Below, one piece after another: positions 18,768 to 27,388 of a stretch of DNA of 64,000 bases (positions within the stretch are counted from its first letter, which is position 1; each line of letters starts with the position of its first letter). The DNA is taken from assembly GCA_949281375.1 (NCBI GenBank), contig CASDLT010000010.1, positions 183,182 to 247,181 on the forward strand, given 5' to 3'. A program made the position numbers and the translations under genes. The notes under the pieces are model-generated. The model did not search any database. It was not told the DNA's origin and worked only from the letters and a program-made list of their open reading frames with translations. The DNA is from an uncultured Nitrosomonas sp. (GTDB lineage: Bacteria; Pseudomonadota; Gammaproteobacteria; Burkholderiales; Nitrosomonadaceae).

Positions 18768-21365
18768 ATGACCCAATTTACCATCGTAGTGCCCACCCTC
18801 AACGAATCTGAAAATATCGATTTACTATTGACCCGTTTATTTGCACTGGACATTCCCAGTAAAAATTTCGAGGTTATCATTGTTGACGACGGATCAAGCG
18901 ATGGTACCCCGGATAAGGTACATGCTTGGGAAAAACGCGCCCGGGTTCATCTGATTCAGCGTACAGAGAAGCCAGATTTAACTGCCTCGATCTTGGCCGG
19001 TGTAGCCGCGGCGCACAGCGATGTCATCGTTGTGATGGATGCTGACCTCAGCCATCCGCCGGAACGCTTATCCGCACTGGTTACCCCGGTATTGAATGGC
19101 AATTTCGACGTCGCGGTCGGCAGTCGTTATGTGCCTGGCGGCAGTACGGAAAATTGGCCCCTGCATCGGCAATTGTTGTCCCGCATCGGCGGATGGATAG
19201 CGCGGCCAATTTGTGATGTCAATGATGCAACGTCCGGTTTTTTTGCATTTCGACGGGAATTGGCGGCCAATATCTCTGGCAATGCCCGTGGTTATAAGAT
19301 TTTACTCGAGCTATTGATGGCTCATCATGGCAAATTACGCGTCATCGAAATACCGATCTGCTTCCATGACCGTACCTATGGTAATTCCAAGCTGTCTTTC
19401 TTTCATCAGCAGGCATATATTCAACGTCTGATCACTCTGGCTGGTGGCACGGTCAACGTTAACACAGCCAGTCGTTTCGCAGCCGTGGGATTATTGGGTG
19501 TTCTCATCGACGCCATCGCCTTTCAATGGATGATAAGCCAGAATACCGGATTGGCGTTGGCGCACTGTGTCAGTTTCCTGGTTGCAGCTACTGCCAATTA
19601 CATCCTGAATTCAAAGTGGTCATTTCGGGCGCATCATGCCGGTTATCTCCAATGGCACCAGTTCGGCCGTTTTCTGACCGTAGGCATGCTTGCACTGCTA
19701 CTGCGTGGCGGCGTACTGGCTTTATTGGTGTATGTACTGGATATATCTCCCATGCTGGCGATATTTCCCGCCATTATCACCACCGCTGCGGTCAATTATC
19801 TTGGCTCAGCATTTTACGTTTTTCCCGACAAAAATAATCTTCCGTCTACTGAAATCCGCTGGCGCATCGCAGCCATTGGCATTGTGCTGTTTGCGGTATT
19901 ACTGCGCTTGGTTTACTTCGGTCTGGCGCAACTCATACCTGATGAAGCCTATTACTGGCAATATGCCCAAAACATGGATCTCAGCTTTTACGATCATCCT
20001 CCGATGGTGGCGTGGTTGATTTGGTTGGGTACTTCGTTGTTGGGAGATAATGAATTTGGCGTGCGCATAGGGGCGATTCTGTGCGGGTTCATCACCATGG
20101 GATATCTGTACGCCTTGGCGCAAAACCTCTACGACAAATCCACTGCGATGCGCGCTGTGCTGTTACTGACCATCTTGCCGATGGGGTTCGCATCAGGTTT
20201 GTTGATGACCCCGGATGCACCATTAAATGCCGCCTGGGCAGCAACATTGTATTATATGGAACGCGCGTTACTCGCCGACCAGCGTTCCGCATGGTTGGGA
20301 ATGGGCATCGCCTTCGGACTGGGATTGCTCTCGAAATACACGCTGGGATTACTCGGCATAGCCGCATTGGTGTTTGTCATCATCGATTCGATAGCACGGC
20401 AATGGATGAAGCATCCGCATCCGTATCTCGCCGCGCTGCTGGCATTACTGCTTTTTTCGCCGGTAGTGATCTGGAACTACCAACACGACTGGGCTTCGTT
20501 CGCGTTCCAGTCAACTCGCGTTCTGGCTGACAACGATCAATTCGGCATCCATGTATTGATTTTCCACATGCTCATTTTACTGACGCCGGTAGGTTTTATT
20601 GCGGCGTTAATGGCCTTGTTTGCGCGTCACGATCAGCAGGCGGATCAGCAGAATAATCGAAGACGCCGTCTCTTCGTGCAAATTTTCACCGGTGTGCCAC
20701 TCGTCATTTTTTTTGCCACGAGCGCTTTCGATGCTCCTCGCTTTCATTGGACGGGGCCGCTCTGGCTTGCCTTATTGCCCACCCTGGCATGGATGATGGG
20801 GCAGACCGAACAGATCGGCAATTTTACTAGGCGAATCCAGGCCGCATGGCAGCCCACGATTATTTCATGCGTATTCGTTTATGCGGCAGTATTGCACTAT
20901 ATGGTGCTAGGCATACCCGGCATACCGTATCAGTTCTTCACCGAGCACTATTTCTGGCGTGAAACTGCTCGTGAGATTCGTCAAATTGTCGCAGATGTCA
21001 GAGAGAAAACCGGTGAAAATCCGATTGTCGTCGGAATGAGCAAGTGGTCGGTTGCAAGCTCGCTGTATTTTTATAATCACGGCGAGGCGGCGCTCGATAT
21101 ACGCTCGCGCAACATGTTTGGTGACAGTGGCGCCATGTATGAATATTGGCATCCTGATCAGTCGCCGACAGACCGCCCCATCATTCAGGTCAGTATGACC
21201 GAGAAACACATCGAGAAAACCCGACGGGGCATCGATGTCAATCCTATGCTGATCCATCCGGGTGCGATCGAATCACGAATCATTGTACGCCATGGAACGC
21301 CCGTGCGACGGGTCTACTATCGTATCTCTGAAGGATTTAAAGGCGTGCCAGACAGCAAAACCTGA
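18768..21365 (+). CDS. GT2-GtrA-GT-C fusion: lipid-linked sugar synthase, flippase and transferase
   Basis: An 865-residue protein of three parts. Residues 1-225 are a GT2 polyprenyl-phosphate glycosyltransferase of the DPM1/GtrB/ArnC kind, with VDDGSSDGT at 39-47, the nucleotide-sugar metal motif DAD at 91-93 and RTYGNSKL. Residues about 230-355 are a GtrA domain of four membrane helices, thought to move lipid-linked sugar across the membrane. Residues about 365-865 are a multi-pass GT-C enzyme of the ArnT/PMT type with Asp392-Glu393 in the first periplasmic loop (PDEAYYW) and YDHPPMVAW. Taken together it could make, flip and transfer a sugar from a polyprenyl carrier to a periplasmic acceptor such as lipid A. 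The sugar and acceptor are unknown. Confidence 0.85.
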   Translation: MTQFTIVVPTLNESENIDLLLTRLFALDIPSKNFEVIIVDDGSSDGTPDKVHAWEKRARVHLIQRTEKPDLTASILAGVAAAHSDVIVVMDADLSHPPERLSALVTPVLNGNFDVAVGSRYVPGGSTENWPLHRQLLSRIGGWIARPICDVNDATSGFFAFRRELAANISGNARGYKILLELLMAHHGKLRVIEIPICFHDRTYGNSKLSFFHQQAYIQRLITLAGGTVNVNTASRFAAVGLLGVLIDAIAFQWMISQNTGLALAHCVSFLVAATANYILNSKWSFRAHHAGYLQWHQFGRFLTVGMLALLLRGGVLALLVYVLDISPMLAIFPAIITTAAVNYLGSAFYVFPDKNNLPSTEIRWRIAAIGIVLFAVLLRLVYFGLAQLIPDEAYYWQYAQNMDLSFYDHPPMVAWLIWLGTSLLGDNEFGVRIGAILCGFITMGYLYALAQNLYDKSTAMRAVLLLTILPMGFASGLLMTPDAPLNAAWAATLYYMERALLADQRSAWLGMGIAFGLGLLSKYTLGLLGIAALVFVIIDSIARQWMKHPHPYLAALLALLLFSPVVIWNYQHDWASFAFQSTRVLADNDQFGIHVLIFHMLILLTPVGFIAALMALFARHDQQADQQNNRRRRLFVQIFTGVPLVIFFATSAFDAPRFHWTGPLWLALLPTLAWMMGQTEQIGNFTRRIQAAWQPTIISCVFVYAAVLHYMVLGIPGIPYQFFTEHYFWRETAREIRQIVADVREKTGENPIVVGMSKWSVASSLYFYNHGEAALDIRSRNMFGDSGAMYEYWHPDQSPTDRPIIQVSMTEKHIEKTRRGIDVNPMLIHPGAIESRIIVRHGTPVRRVYYRISEGFKGVPDSKT

Positions 21366-21486
21366 AATTCTGGCAAGCTCTGCAGAATAATATCAGTGAT
21401 TAAACCAAGCGAAAATGAATGAGCACAGTAATACCTGATTGCAACATTTCAGCCAAGCGCAACGGTTTTTTATTCGCTCAGGCGCT

Positions 21487-21903
21487 CTACTTCATCACAT
21501 AGTCAACAACCTGCCAGGTTTCATCGGCCGTTTTGCCGAGCGAGATAGTTTCCAGCACGAGATTCTGCGGTGCAAACGTCGCATAGAATTGCAACACAAT
21601 GTATTCTCCTTCGGGGTAGCCCGACAGTGAAGTTGTCGCTCCAGCCGTTGCAATATACCGGGCGGTCACTTTACCGCGGGACGACCGCAGGGCCATTGTC
21701 GATTTCACCCATTCAGCCTGAGCCGTTTTTGACTTCAATAGTTTAGAAGCCTGTTCCCAGCTTTCCTGATAGTCTCCAGCATCTATTCGAGCGAGCCAAT
21801 CACGGGCACTTCGTTCCACTTGAGCCAGAACAGCCCTGTCATCCGCGTATACGTTCGACGCAAACATCAGCAACCACCCTAACAACCAGATTTTCTTTAT
21901 CAT
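21487..21903 (-). CDS. Exported DUF4019 protein
   Basis: A 138-residue protein with a clear signal peptide (about 1-20, ending near VYA) and a body matching the DUF4019 layout: an N-terminal helix with ARDWLARIDAGDYQESW, then SSRGKVTAR and YIVLQFYATFA, ending with ETWQVVDYVMK. It is predicted periplasmic. Function of DUF4019 is not known. It lies 13 bases downstream of the ZIP transporter gene on the same strand, so the two are probably one transcript, which hints at an envelope or metal-related role but does not show it. Confidence 0.75.
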   Translation of the reverse strand: MIKKIWLLGWLLMFASNVYADDRAVLAQVERSARDWLARIDAGDYQESWEQASKLLKSKTAQAEWVKSTMALRSSRGKVTARYIATAGATTSLSGYPEGEYIVLQFYATFAPQNLVLETISLGKTADETWQVVDYVMK

Positions 21904-21916
21904 GCGGGTAACCTTC

Positions 21917-22714
21917 TTAAGTATGCGTAAAAATATTTCCCATTAGCCAAATCGACGATATACCGAGCAAAATGAGCGTCACCTGCTGAATAGTCGCATT
22001 GATTTCAGGACGTTTATGCAGGCTGGGAATCAGATCTGACATTGCCACATAAATCATGCTGGCGGATGCGAGACTCAGCAACGGTTGCACCAGAAAATTC
22101 ATGCTATGCAGCATGAAATAGGCCAGAACGCCGCCGAACACCGTCGCGAAGCTGGACAACATGTTCATTAACAACGCCATGCGCCGGGTATAACCAGAAT
22201 TCAACAGAATGATGAAATCGCCGGCTTCTTGAGGAATCTCATGCGCGATGATCGCAATCGACGTCACGATGCCCAATTGCACGTCAGCAATGAATGCAGC
22301 CGCAATGAGAATACCGTCCACGAAGTTATGAAACGTATCGCCCACGATGACCATCATTCCACTACGGCCATGATCGTGAGCATGATTTCTTATGGTTGTA
22401 TCTACAGCATGGACTGGATCGTGCGCCTCGCAGTCATCCAAATGGCAATGACGCCACAGAACCAGCTTTTCAAGGATGAAAAATATCAATATACCGATCA
22501 GTAAGGTACTGGTCACCTGCACCGGGTTATCTGACAACTCAAACGCTTCCGGCAATGTATTCAGAAAAGCAGCGCCCAGCAACGCGCCAATCGCGTAGGA
22601 AATTAATACCGAAAGCCACGTCACCTTCGCATTCAGTGACAATATTGCTGCACACAATATGCTGAGTATTCCACCCAGCAAGCTAGCGGCAATGATCCAG
22701 GTAAGCGTTGACAT
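21917..22714 (-). CDS. ZIP-family divalent metal transporter
   Basis: A 265-residue polytopic membrane protein with about eight helices. The signature HEIPQEAGDF with metal-binding His and Glu lies in the fourth to fifth helices, preceded by DTFHNFVDGI. A cytosolic loop between helices 3 and 4 has a His/Asp/Cys cluster (HCHLDDCEAHDP, HAHDHG) that could sense or bind zinc. ZIP proteins bring Zn, Fe or Mn into the cytoplasm. The substrate here is not resolved; the His-rich loop favours zinc. Located between pgeF and the DUF4019 gene, all on the minus strand. Confidence 0.88.
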   Translation of the reverse strand: MSTLTWIIAASLLGGILSILCAAILSLNAKVTWLSVLISYAIGALLGAAFLNTLPEAFELSDNPVQVTSTLLIGILIFFILEKLVLWRHCHLDDCEAHDPVHAVDTTIRNHAHDHGRSGMMVIVGDTFHNFVDGILIAAAFIADVQLGIVTSIAIIAHEIPQEAGDFIILLNSGYTRRMALLMNMLSSFATVFGGVLAYFMLHSMNFLVQPLLSLASASMIYVAMSDLIPSLHKRPEINATIQQVTLILLGISSIWLMGNIFTHT

Positions 22715-22789
22715 AAACCAGTAAACAGAAAATAAAGGCCGGATTATACGCTGTTGCAGAACAATACATTAATTAGTTACCGATAATGA

Positions 22790-23539
22790 TTATTCCATCC
22801 ATATCAACGCCGCCATGCGGCCGGTTTCTCCGTCTCTCCGGTAAGAAAAGAAGCGCTCCGGATCACTGAAGGTGCATATTCCCCCGCCATAGACTCTAGA
22901 AACGCCCTGCTTGGCCAAACGTTGGCACGCCAACAGAAAAATATCCACCAGCCATTTCTGTTGCCCAGAACCACTGATCGGCACGAAAGCGTGTTCTGCT
23001 TGCGCATCGTGCCGCACGAAAGCTTCATAGACATCAACGCCCACCTCAAAATGCTGAGGACCAATCGCAGGGCCGAGCCAAGCCATTAGTTCGTCAGACT
23101 TTCTCTCCATCGCAGCAATCGTTCGTTCGATGATGCCGCCAGACAATCCACGCCAGCCCGCATGGGCAATACCAACCGCGCTTCCCGCGGTATCGCATAA
23201 AAACACTGGCAAGCAATCAGCCACCATGATGGCGCACACTGAACCTGGTGTGGTGCTGAGCGCCGCATCCCCTTCCGGCACCTCTGTTTGCGCATTTTCC
23301 ATTACAACCGGATGGGTGCCATGCACCTGTTTCAGCCACAGAGGCGAAGCCGGCAAATGCTGGCGAAGCAAGGCCCGGTTTCGTTCGACATCCCGGCAGT
23401 CATCATTGACATGCATAGCCAGGTTGAACGAAACATAAGCCTGGTTGATCGAACCACTCACGCCACCACTACGCGTCGTGAATAACGACTTTACATTACT
23501 GGGTGCCGGCCAGTCCGGAATGATCCATTCATGATTCAT
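22790..23539 (-). CDS. pgeF: Peptidoglycan editing factor (YfiH/laccase-like)
   Basis: A 249-residue YfiH-family protein. E. coli PgeF hydrolyses wrongly built UDP-MurNAc-L-Ser to protect peptidoglycan composition; older annotations call it a polyphenol oxidase. The characteristic segments are TTRSGGVS near the N-terminus, VNDDCRDVERNR, the zinc-ligand region ADCLPVFLCD followed by AHAGWRGLSGG, and the C-terminal FFSYRRDGETGRMA. Start at the ATG at 23539. It stands at the 5' end of a minus-strand run followed by the ZIP gene after 75 bases. Confidence 0.92.
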   Translation of the reverse strand: MNHEWIIPDWPAPSNVKSLFTTRSGGVSGSINQAYVSFNLAMHVNDDCRDVERNRALLRQHLPASPLWLKQVHGTHPVVMENAQTEVPEGDAALSTTPGSVCAIMVADCLPVFLCDTAGSAVGIAHAGWRGLSGGIIERTIAAMERKSDELMAWLGPAIGPQHFEVGVDVYEAFVRHDAQAEHAFVPISGSGQQKWLVDIFLLACQRLAKQGVSRVYGGGICTFSDPERFFSYRRDGETGRMAALIWME

Positions 23540-23847
23540 AGGGTCTGCATCGTTAATTGGTTAGTTTGGGTCAGATTGAAATCGACAGTCAGCCGCCAGA
23601 CAATGCCGCCATCGACTAAATAGGCCTTGAAACTGATGTTTCTGGGTTAAAATACCCGTCTATAAATTCCAATCGAAGGGACCGCGTGTTGCAGATAGCG
23701 TGAGTAAAAACGGAGAATCAATGATAATCTCGGCAATTTTTCATGTTCGCACGGGATGATCACAGATCATCATTTGCTTATTGACTCTCGATCAACAAAT
23801 CAGCCTTACAAATTTCATAACTAAAATACCAGAAATAGGTGTACTCA
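23540..23847. other. Divergent intergenic region with short leader ORF and hairpin
   Basis: About 300 bases between pgeF and the ankyrin gene. Near 23620-23650 a TTGAAA/TAAAAT-like pair may be a plus-strand promoter, with sub-optimal spacing of 15. A 12-codon frame at 23721-23759 (ATG after CGGAG) ends inside the 5' arm of a hairpin: GATGATC at 23755-23761, loop ACA, GATCATC at 23765-23771, followed by a T-containing run. This resembles a leader peptide with attenuator, but both elements are small enough to be chance. Confidence 0.3.
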
Positions 23848-24999
23848 ATGATTCAATTAAAAAATATGGTTAATTATATCCGCACTTTCCTCATCCTGAC
23901 GATCAGTTCAACCCTGCTTTGGATTTCTCCCGTCAGGGCCGATGATACAGATTTTCTCAAAGCGGCGTTCTCCGGTGAAATCTCAACCCTCAAGCAGTTA
24001 TTGGAGAAAGGCACGAATGTTGACTATCAGAACGAAATGGGATTTAGCGCACTGATCGTTGCATCCCAATATGGCCATACCGATATCGTTAAATTCCTGC
24101 TGGAAAACAACGCCACGATCGATCTGAAAAATGCAGGTGGAGCTTCGGCGCTGATTATTGCCGCTAAAAATGGCCATGCCGATATCGTCAATCTGTTGCT
24201 GGAAAAAGGCGCCCAGCTCGACACCCAGACCACGGATGGTATTACCGCATTAATGCTGGCGGTACAAAAGGGCCACGAAGCAATTATCGATACTTTGCTA
24301 GCGAATGGTGCGAATATTCATCTACAAACCAAGGAGAAATTAACAGCGCTGATCATCGCCGCAATGGAAGGCAGGGCAACTATCGTCGACAAATTATTGG
24401 CAAAAAATGCCCAAGTCGATGCACAAGCATCCGACAACACCACCGCACTGTATATGGCGGCCAGAAATGGCCATACCGCCATCGTCGAAAAATTGCTGGC
24501 GCACAAGGCTGCGGTCAATTTACTTGCAATCAACGATACCACTCCGCTGTTCGTGGCAGCCCAGAATGGTCATACCGATATTGTCAAAGCACTGCTGGCC
24601 AAAAATGCCAAAGTCGATTTACAAGACAAGAATGGCGCCACCGCATTGACGCTGGCAGCCCTGATTGGCAATACCGATATTGTAGAATTACTGATCAAAC
24701 ATGGCGCCAAAGTCGATCACAAGGCCACCAACGGGTTTACCGCACTGATACTGGCCGCTCAAAACGGACATACCGCCACCATCGAAGCATTGTTGAACAA
24801 TGGCGCCACGATAGATCTGCAAAACAACGACGATGTAACCGCACTAATGTGGGCTGCACTGCATGATCACGCTGATGCGGTTAAAGTGTTACTGGCCAAA
24901 GGTGCCAGCACCAAACTCAAAAGCAAAACAGGTAAAACTGCCGCAGAGATAGCCAAAGATCCGGCCATCAAAGAAATGCTGCAGTCGGTTTCGAACTAA
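23848..24999 (+). CDS. Exported ankyrin-repeat protein
   Basis: A 383-residue protein with an N-terminal signal peptide (hydrophobic stretch about residues 10-28, cleavage after VRA) and about ten ankyrin repeats of 33 residues filling the rest, each with the TAL-x-AA-x-x-GH-x-x-IV-x-x-LL pattern. The last, partial repeat ends near EIAKDPAIKEML. Ankyrin arrays bind other proteins; the repeats are close in sequence to each other, suggesting recent internal duplication. I use the ATG at 23848, correctly placed behind AGGTG; a GTG three codons earlier would include that site. It appears to be a single-gene unit; the partner protein is unknown. Confidence 0.9.
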   Translation: MIQLKNMVNYIRTFLILTISSTLLWISPVRADDTDFLKAAFSGEISTLKQLLEKGTNVDYQNEMGFSALIVASQYGHTDIVKFLLENNATIDLKNAGGASALIIAAKNGHADIVNLLLEKGAQLDTQTTDGITALMLAVQKGHEAIIDTLLANGANIHLQTKEKLTALIIAAMEGRATIVDKLLAKNAQVDAQASDNTTALYMAARNGHTAIVEKLLAHKAAVNLLAINDTTPLFVAAQNGHTDIVKALLAKNAKVDLQDKNGATALTLAALIGNTDIVELLIKHGAKVDHKATNGFTALILAAQNGHTATIEALLNNGATIDLQNNDDVTALMWAALHDHADAVKVLLAKGASTKLKSKTGKTAAEIAKDPAIKEMLQSVSN

Positions 25000-25049
25000 A
25001 CTGCTTCGATCCCGTCCATCCTATTGTTCAAGACTCACTCATTCCTAAA

Positions 25050-25802
25050 ATGCCGGAATCAATTCAGGAGTCATCTCATCGCTGCTTGATATATGCTCAT
25101 CGAGGCGCCAGCAGCGAAGCAATGGAAAATACTCGCGAGGCGTTCGATAAGGCTCTGCATTATGCAATCGATGGCATCGAGACGGATGTTCAATTGACTC
25201 GAGATGAGATTCCGGTACTTTGGCACGACCGATTCCTCGACAAGATCGGTTTGAACAATAAACATATTGACAATTTTGATCATCACCAGCTTCAGAGCAT
25301 GATCAATGCCGAGTCATACGGATATAGCCTCATGACGCTACAGGATTTTCTCGTTAGTTTCCGGGAGCGCTGCCGCTTATTGATCGAAGTTAAGAACCGC
25401 GACTGGGAGCCGGTTTCGCGACATGCGCTAAAAATGCAAAAGACACTCGACTTGATCGGCGATAACTCGGATCAGCGCATCATCATGTCTTCATTCAATT
25501 TACCCAGCCTGGAATATGCGCACCAGCTTCAACCAGAGTTTCCGTTGATCTACAATATCGAAGCTCAACAAACAATTCCAGAAATTCGCCAGTTATTGAA
25601 AACTCACGACTTTCTGCATGGATTCTGCTTACCGATCGAAAGCTTACAGCAGGAGGTCGTCGAATTATTGCGCGAACACGCCAAATTGATAGGGGTTTAC
25701 ACTTGCAACAGCGAGCCTGAAATCAGCACAGGCCTGCATTTCTCGGTGGATATCCTCATCAGCGATGTGCCTCAAAATGCGTTGATCATGCGCGGCCCAT
25801 GA
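25050..25802 (+). CDS. Glycerophosphodiester phosphodiesterase
   Basis: Cytoplasmic GDPD of 250 residues (UgpQ-like) that splits glycerophosphodiesters from phospholipid turnover into sn-glycerol-3-phosphate and an alcohol. The catalytic N-terminal motif AHRGASSEAMENT is followed by GIETDVQLTRDEIPVLWHD with the metal-binding Glu, Asp and His, and EVKNRD holds a further conserved Glu/Lys. No signal peptide is seen. Its stop overlaps the start of glpD as ATGA, so the product, G3P, is handed to an enzyme made from the same message. Confidence 0.92.
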   Translation: MPESIQESSHRCLIYAHRGASSEAMENTREAFDKALHYAIDGIETDVQLTRDEIPVLWHDRFLDKIGLNNKHIDNFDHHQLQSMINAESYGYSLMTLQDFLVSFRERCRLLIEVKNRDWEPVSRHALKMQKTLDLIGDNSDQRIIMSSFNLPSLEYAHQLQPEFPLIYNIEAQQTIPEIRQLLKTHDFLHGFCLPIESLQQEVVELLREHAKLIGVYTCNSEPEISTGLHFSVDILISDVPQNALIMRGP

Positions 25803-27388
25803 AAAGAGGGTTTCCGTCGCCAACTCACCAGCAGGTCGATCTGCTGATCTGTGGCGGAGGTATCTACGGTGCCTGGACGGCATATGATGCGGCGCTGCGG
25901 GGCTTGAAAGTAATGCTGGTCGAGCAAGGAGACTGGGCCAGCGCAACCTCCTCGGCATCGAGCAAACTCATACACGGCGGTTTACGCTACTTGGAAACGT
26001 ACGATTTCAAGCTGGTCAGCAAGGCGCTCAAAGAGCGGGAAATGCTATTGCGCACCGCTCCGCATCGGGTATGGCCGCTACGTTTCGGCGTGCCCATATA
26101 TTCCCATCAGCGCATCAGCCGGGTGCAACTCAAGTGTGGATTGATCATCTACGATTTTCTCGCCGGAGACAGCCATCTGCATAAGCCTCACGCCTACCTC
26201 AACCCAAAACGATTTTCCGAACACTTCCGCTTTCTGACTGAAAGCACGCTCAAAGGCGGTTTTACCTATGGCGATGCCCAAACCGATGATGCGCGATTGG
26301 TGCTTGAACTGATCGCGGGAGCTGTCGATGCCGGGGCATGCTGCATCAATTACTGCAGATTGACTCAACTGCTGGAAAGCAATGGCCGGGCTAGCGGCGC
26401 CATTATTCAAGATCAACTCTCTCAGGCCGAACAAACCATCGACGCCCAACAAATCGTTTTCACTACCGGCCAATGGCTGGCTAACGATTCTTACAGCCAA
26501 AGTCATTGCCGTCTTGCCAAAGGCATTCATTTGGTCATGCCACCGGTCATGAATCAGGAAGCTTTGCTATTGACAGCACGCTCAGATGGCCGGGTGTTTT
26601 TTCTGATTCCATGGTACGGCCTGACTCTGCTGGGCACCACCGACACCGATTTCAAGAGCGATGTGGAACACACCCCAGTCGACGGATCAGATATCGACTA
26701 TTTGCTTGCTGCCGTGAATGATTACTTGAGATCACCATGGACCCGCTCGGATGTTATCGGTAGTTTTGCAGGTGTAAGAGTGTTCAAGCAGTCGATGCTG
26801 ACCGACGCAGCCGATCCGCCGTCGGAGGTCAGCCGCGACTGGGAATTGAAATCTGCGCCGAACGGTGTTCATTACGCCATCGGTGGCAAAATTACCTCCT
26901 CGCGGCCCGATGCTGCGCGTATCGTCGATACGGTATGCGAAAAACTGGGTATTTCATCCGTCTGCGCAACCGAAGACCGGTTTTTCCCGTGGGCACCCCA
27001 AGGGGATGCTGAAATCTGGTTTTCAAGCATGCACAACCGCGCCCTACAATTGGGCATCGATCCCGAAAGCGCCTTATGGCTTTTGCGCCGCCATGGCACG
27101 CACAGCGAGGAAATCTTCAGCAATATTGCAACAGATGTCCGTCTGAACCGGCGCATCCTTCCGTCGCTACCATTCATTTATGCTGATCTGCTGTATTGCG
27201 CGGCGACTGAAATGGTGATCCATCTCGACGATCTTTTACGTCGCCGATTGCCGATCCTGATCCTGGCAAAATTGACCAGCGATCAACTTTCTCAGATCGC
27301 CGAACGCGTAGCCGTAACTTTACAATGGAACGACACCCGGCTACGCCAGGAAATTGAACACTGCCGCCATCAATGGAACCTAACCTAA
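25799..27388 (+). CDS. glpD: Aerobic glycerol-3-phosphate dehydrogenase
   Basis: FAD-dependent membrane-associated enzyme that oxidises G3P to dihydroxyacetone phosphate and passes electrons to quinone. 529 residues. The N-terminal dinucleotide-binding motif is ICGGGIYGAWTAYDAALRG, followed by SSASSKLIHGGLRYLE, a GlpD signature, and the C-terminal domain with LLRRHGTHSEEI. It overlaps the phosphodiesterase gene by 4 bases and the FGGY kinase gene by 16, which makes this a tightly coupled glycerol/glycerophosphodiester unit. Confidence 0.94.
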   Translation: MKRGFPSPTHQQVDLLICGGGIYGAWTAYDAALRGLKVMLVEQGDWASATSSASSKLIHGGLRYLETYDFKLVSKALKEREMLLRTAPHRVWPLRFGVPIYSHQRISRVQLKCGLIIYDFLAGDSHLHKPHAYLNPKRFSEHFRFLTESTLKGGFTYGDAQTDDARLVLELIAGAVDAGACCINYCRLTQLLESNGRASGAIIQDQLSQAEQTIDAQQIVFTTGQWLANDSYSQSHCRLAKGIHLVMPPVMNQEALLLTARSDGRVFFLIPWYGLTLLGTTDTDFKSDVEHTPVDGSDIDYLLAAVNDYLRSPWTRSDVIGSFAGVRVFKQSMLTDAADPPSEVSRDWELKSAPNGVHYAIGGKITSSRPDAARIVDTVCEKLGISSVCATEDRFFPWAPQGDAEIWFSSMHNRALQLGIDPESALWLLRRHGTHSEEIFSNIATDVRLNRRILPSLPFIYADLLYCAATEMVIHLDDLLRRRLPILILAKLTSDQLSQIAERVAVTLQWNDTRLRQEIEHCRHQWNLT

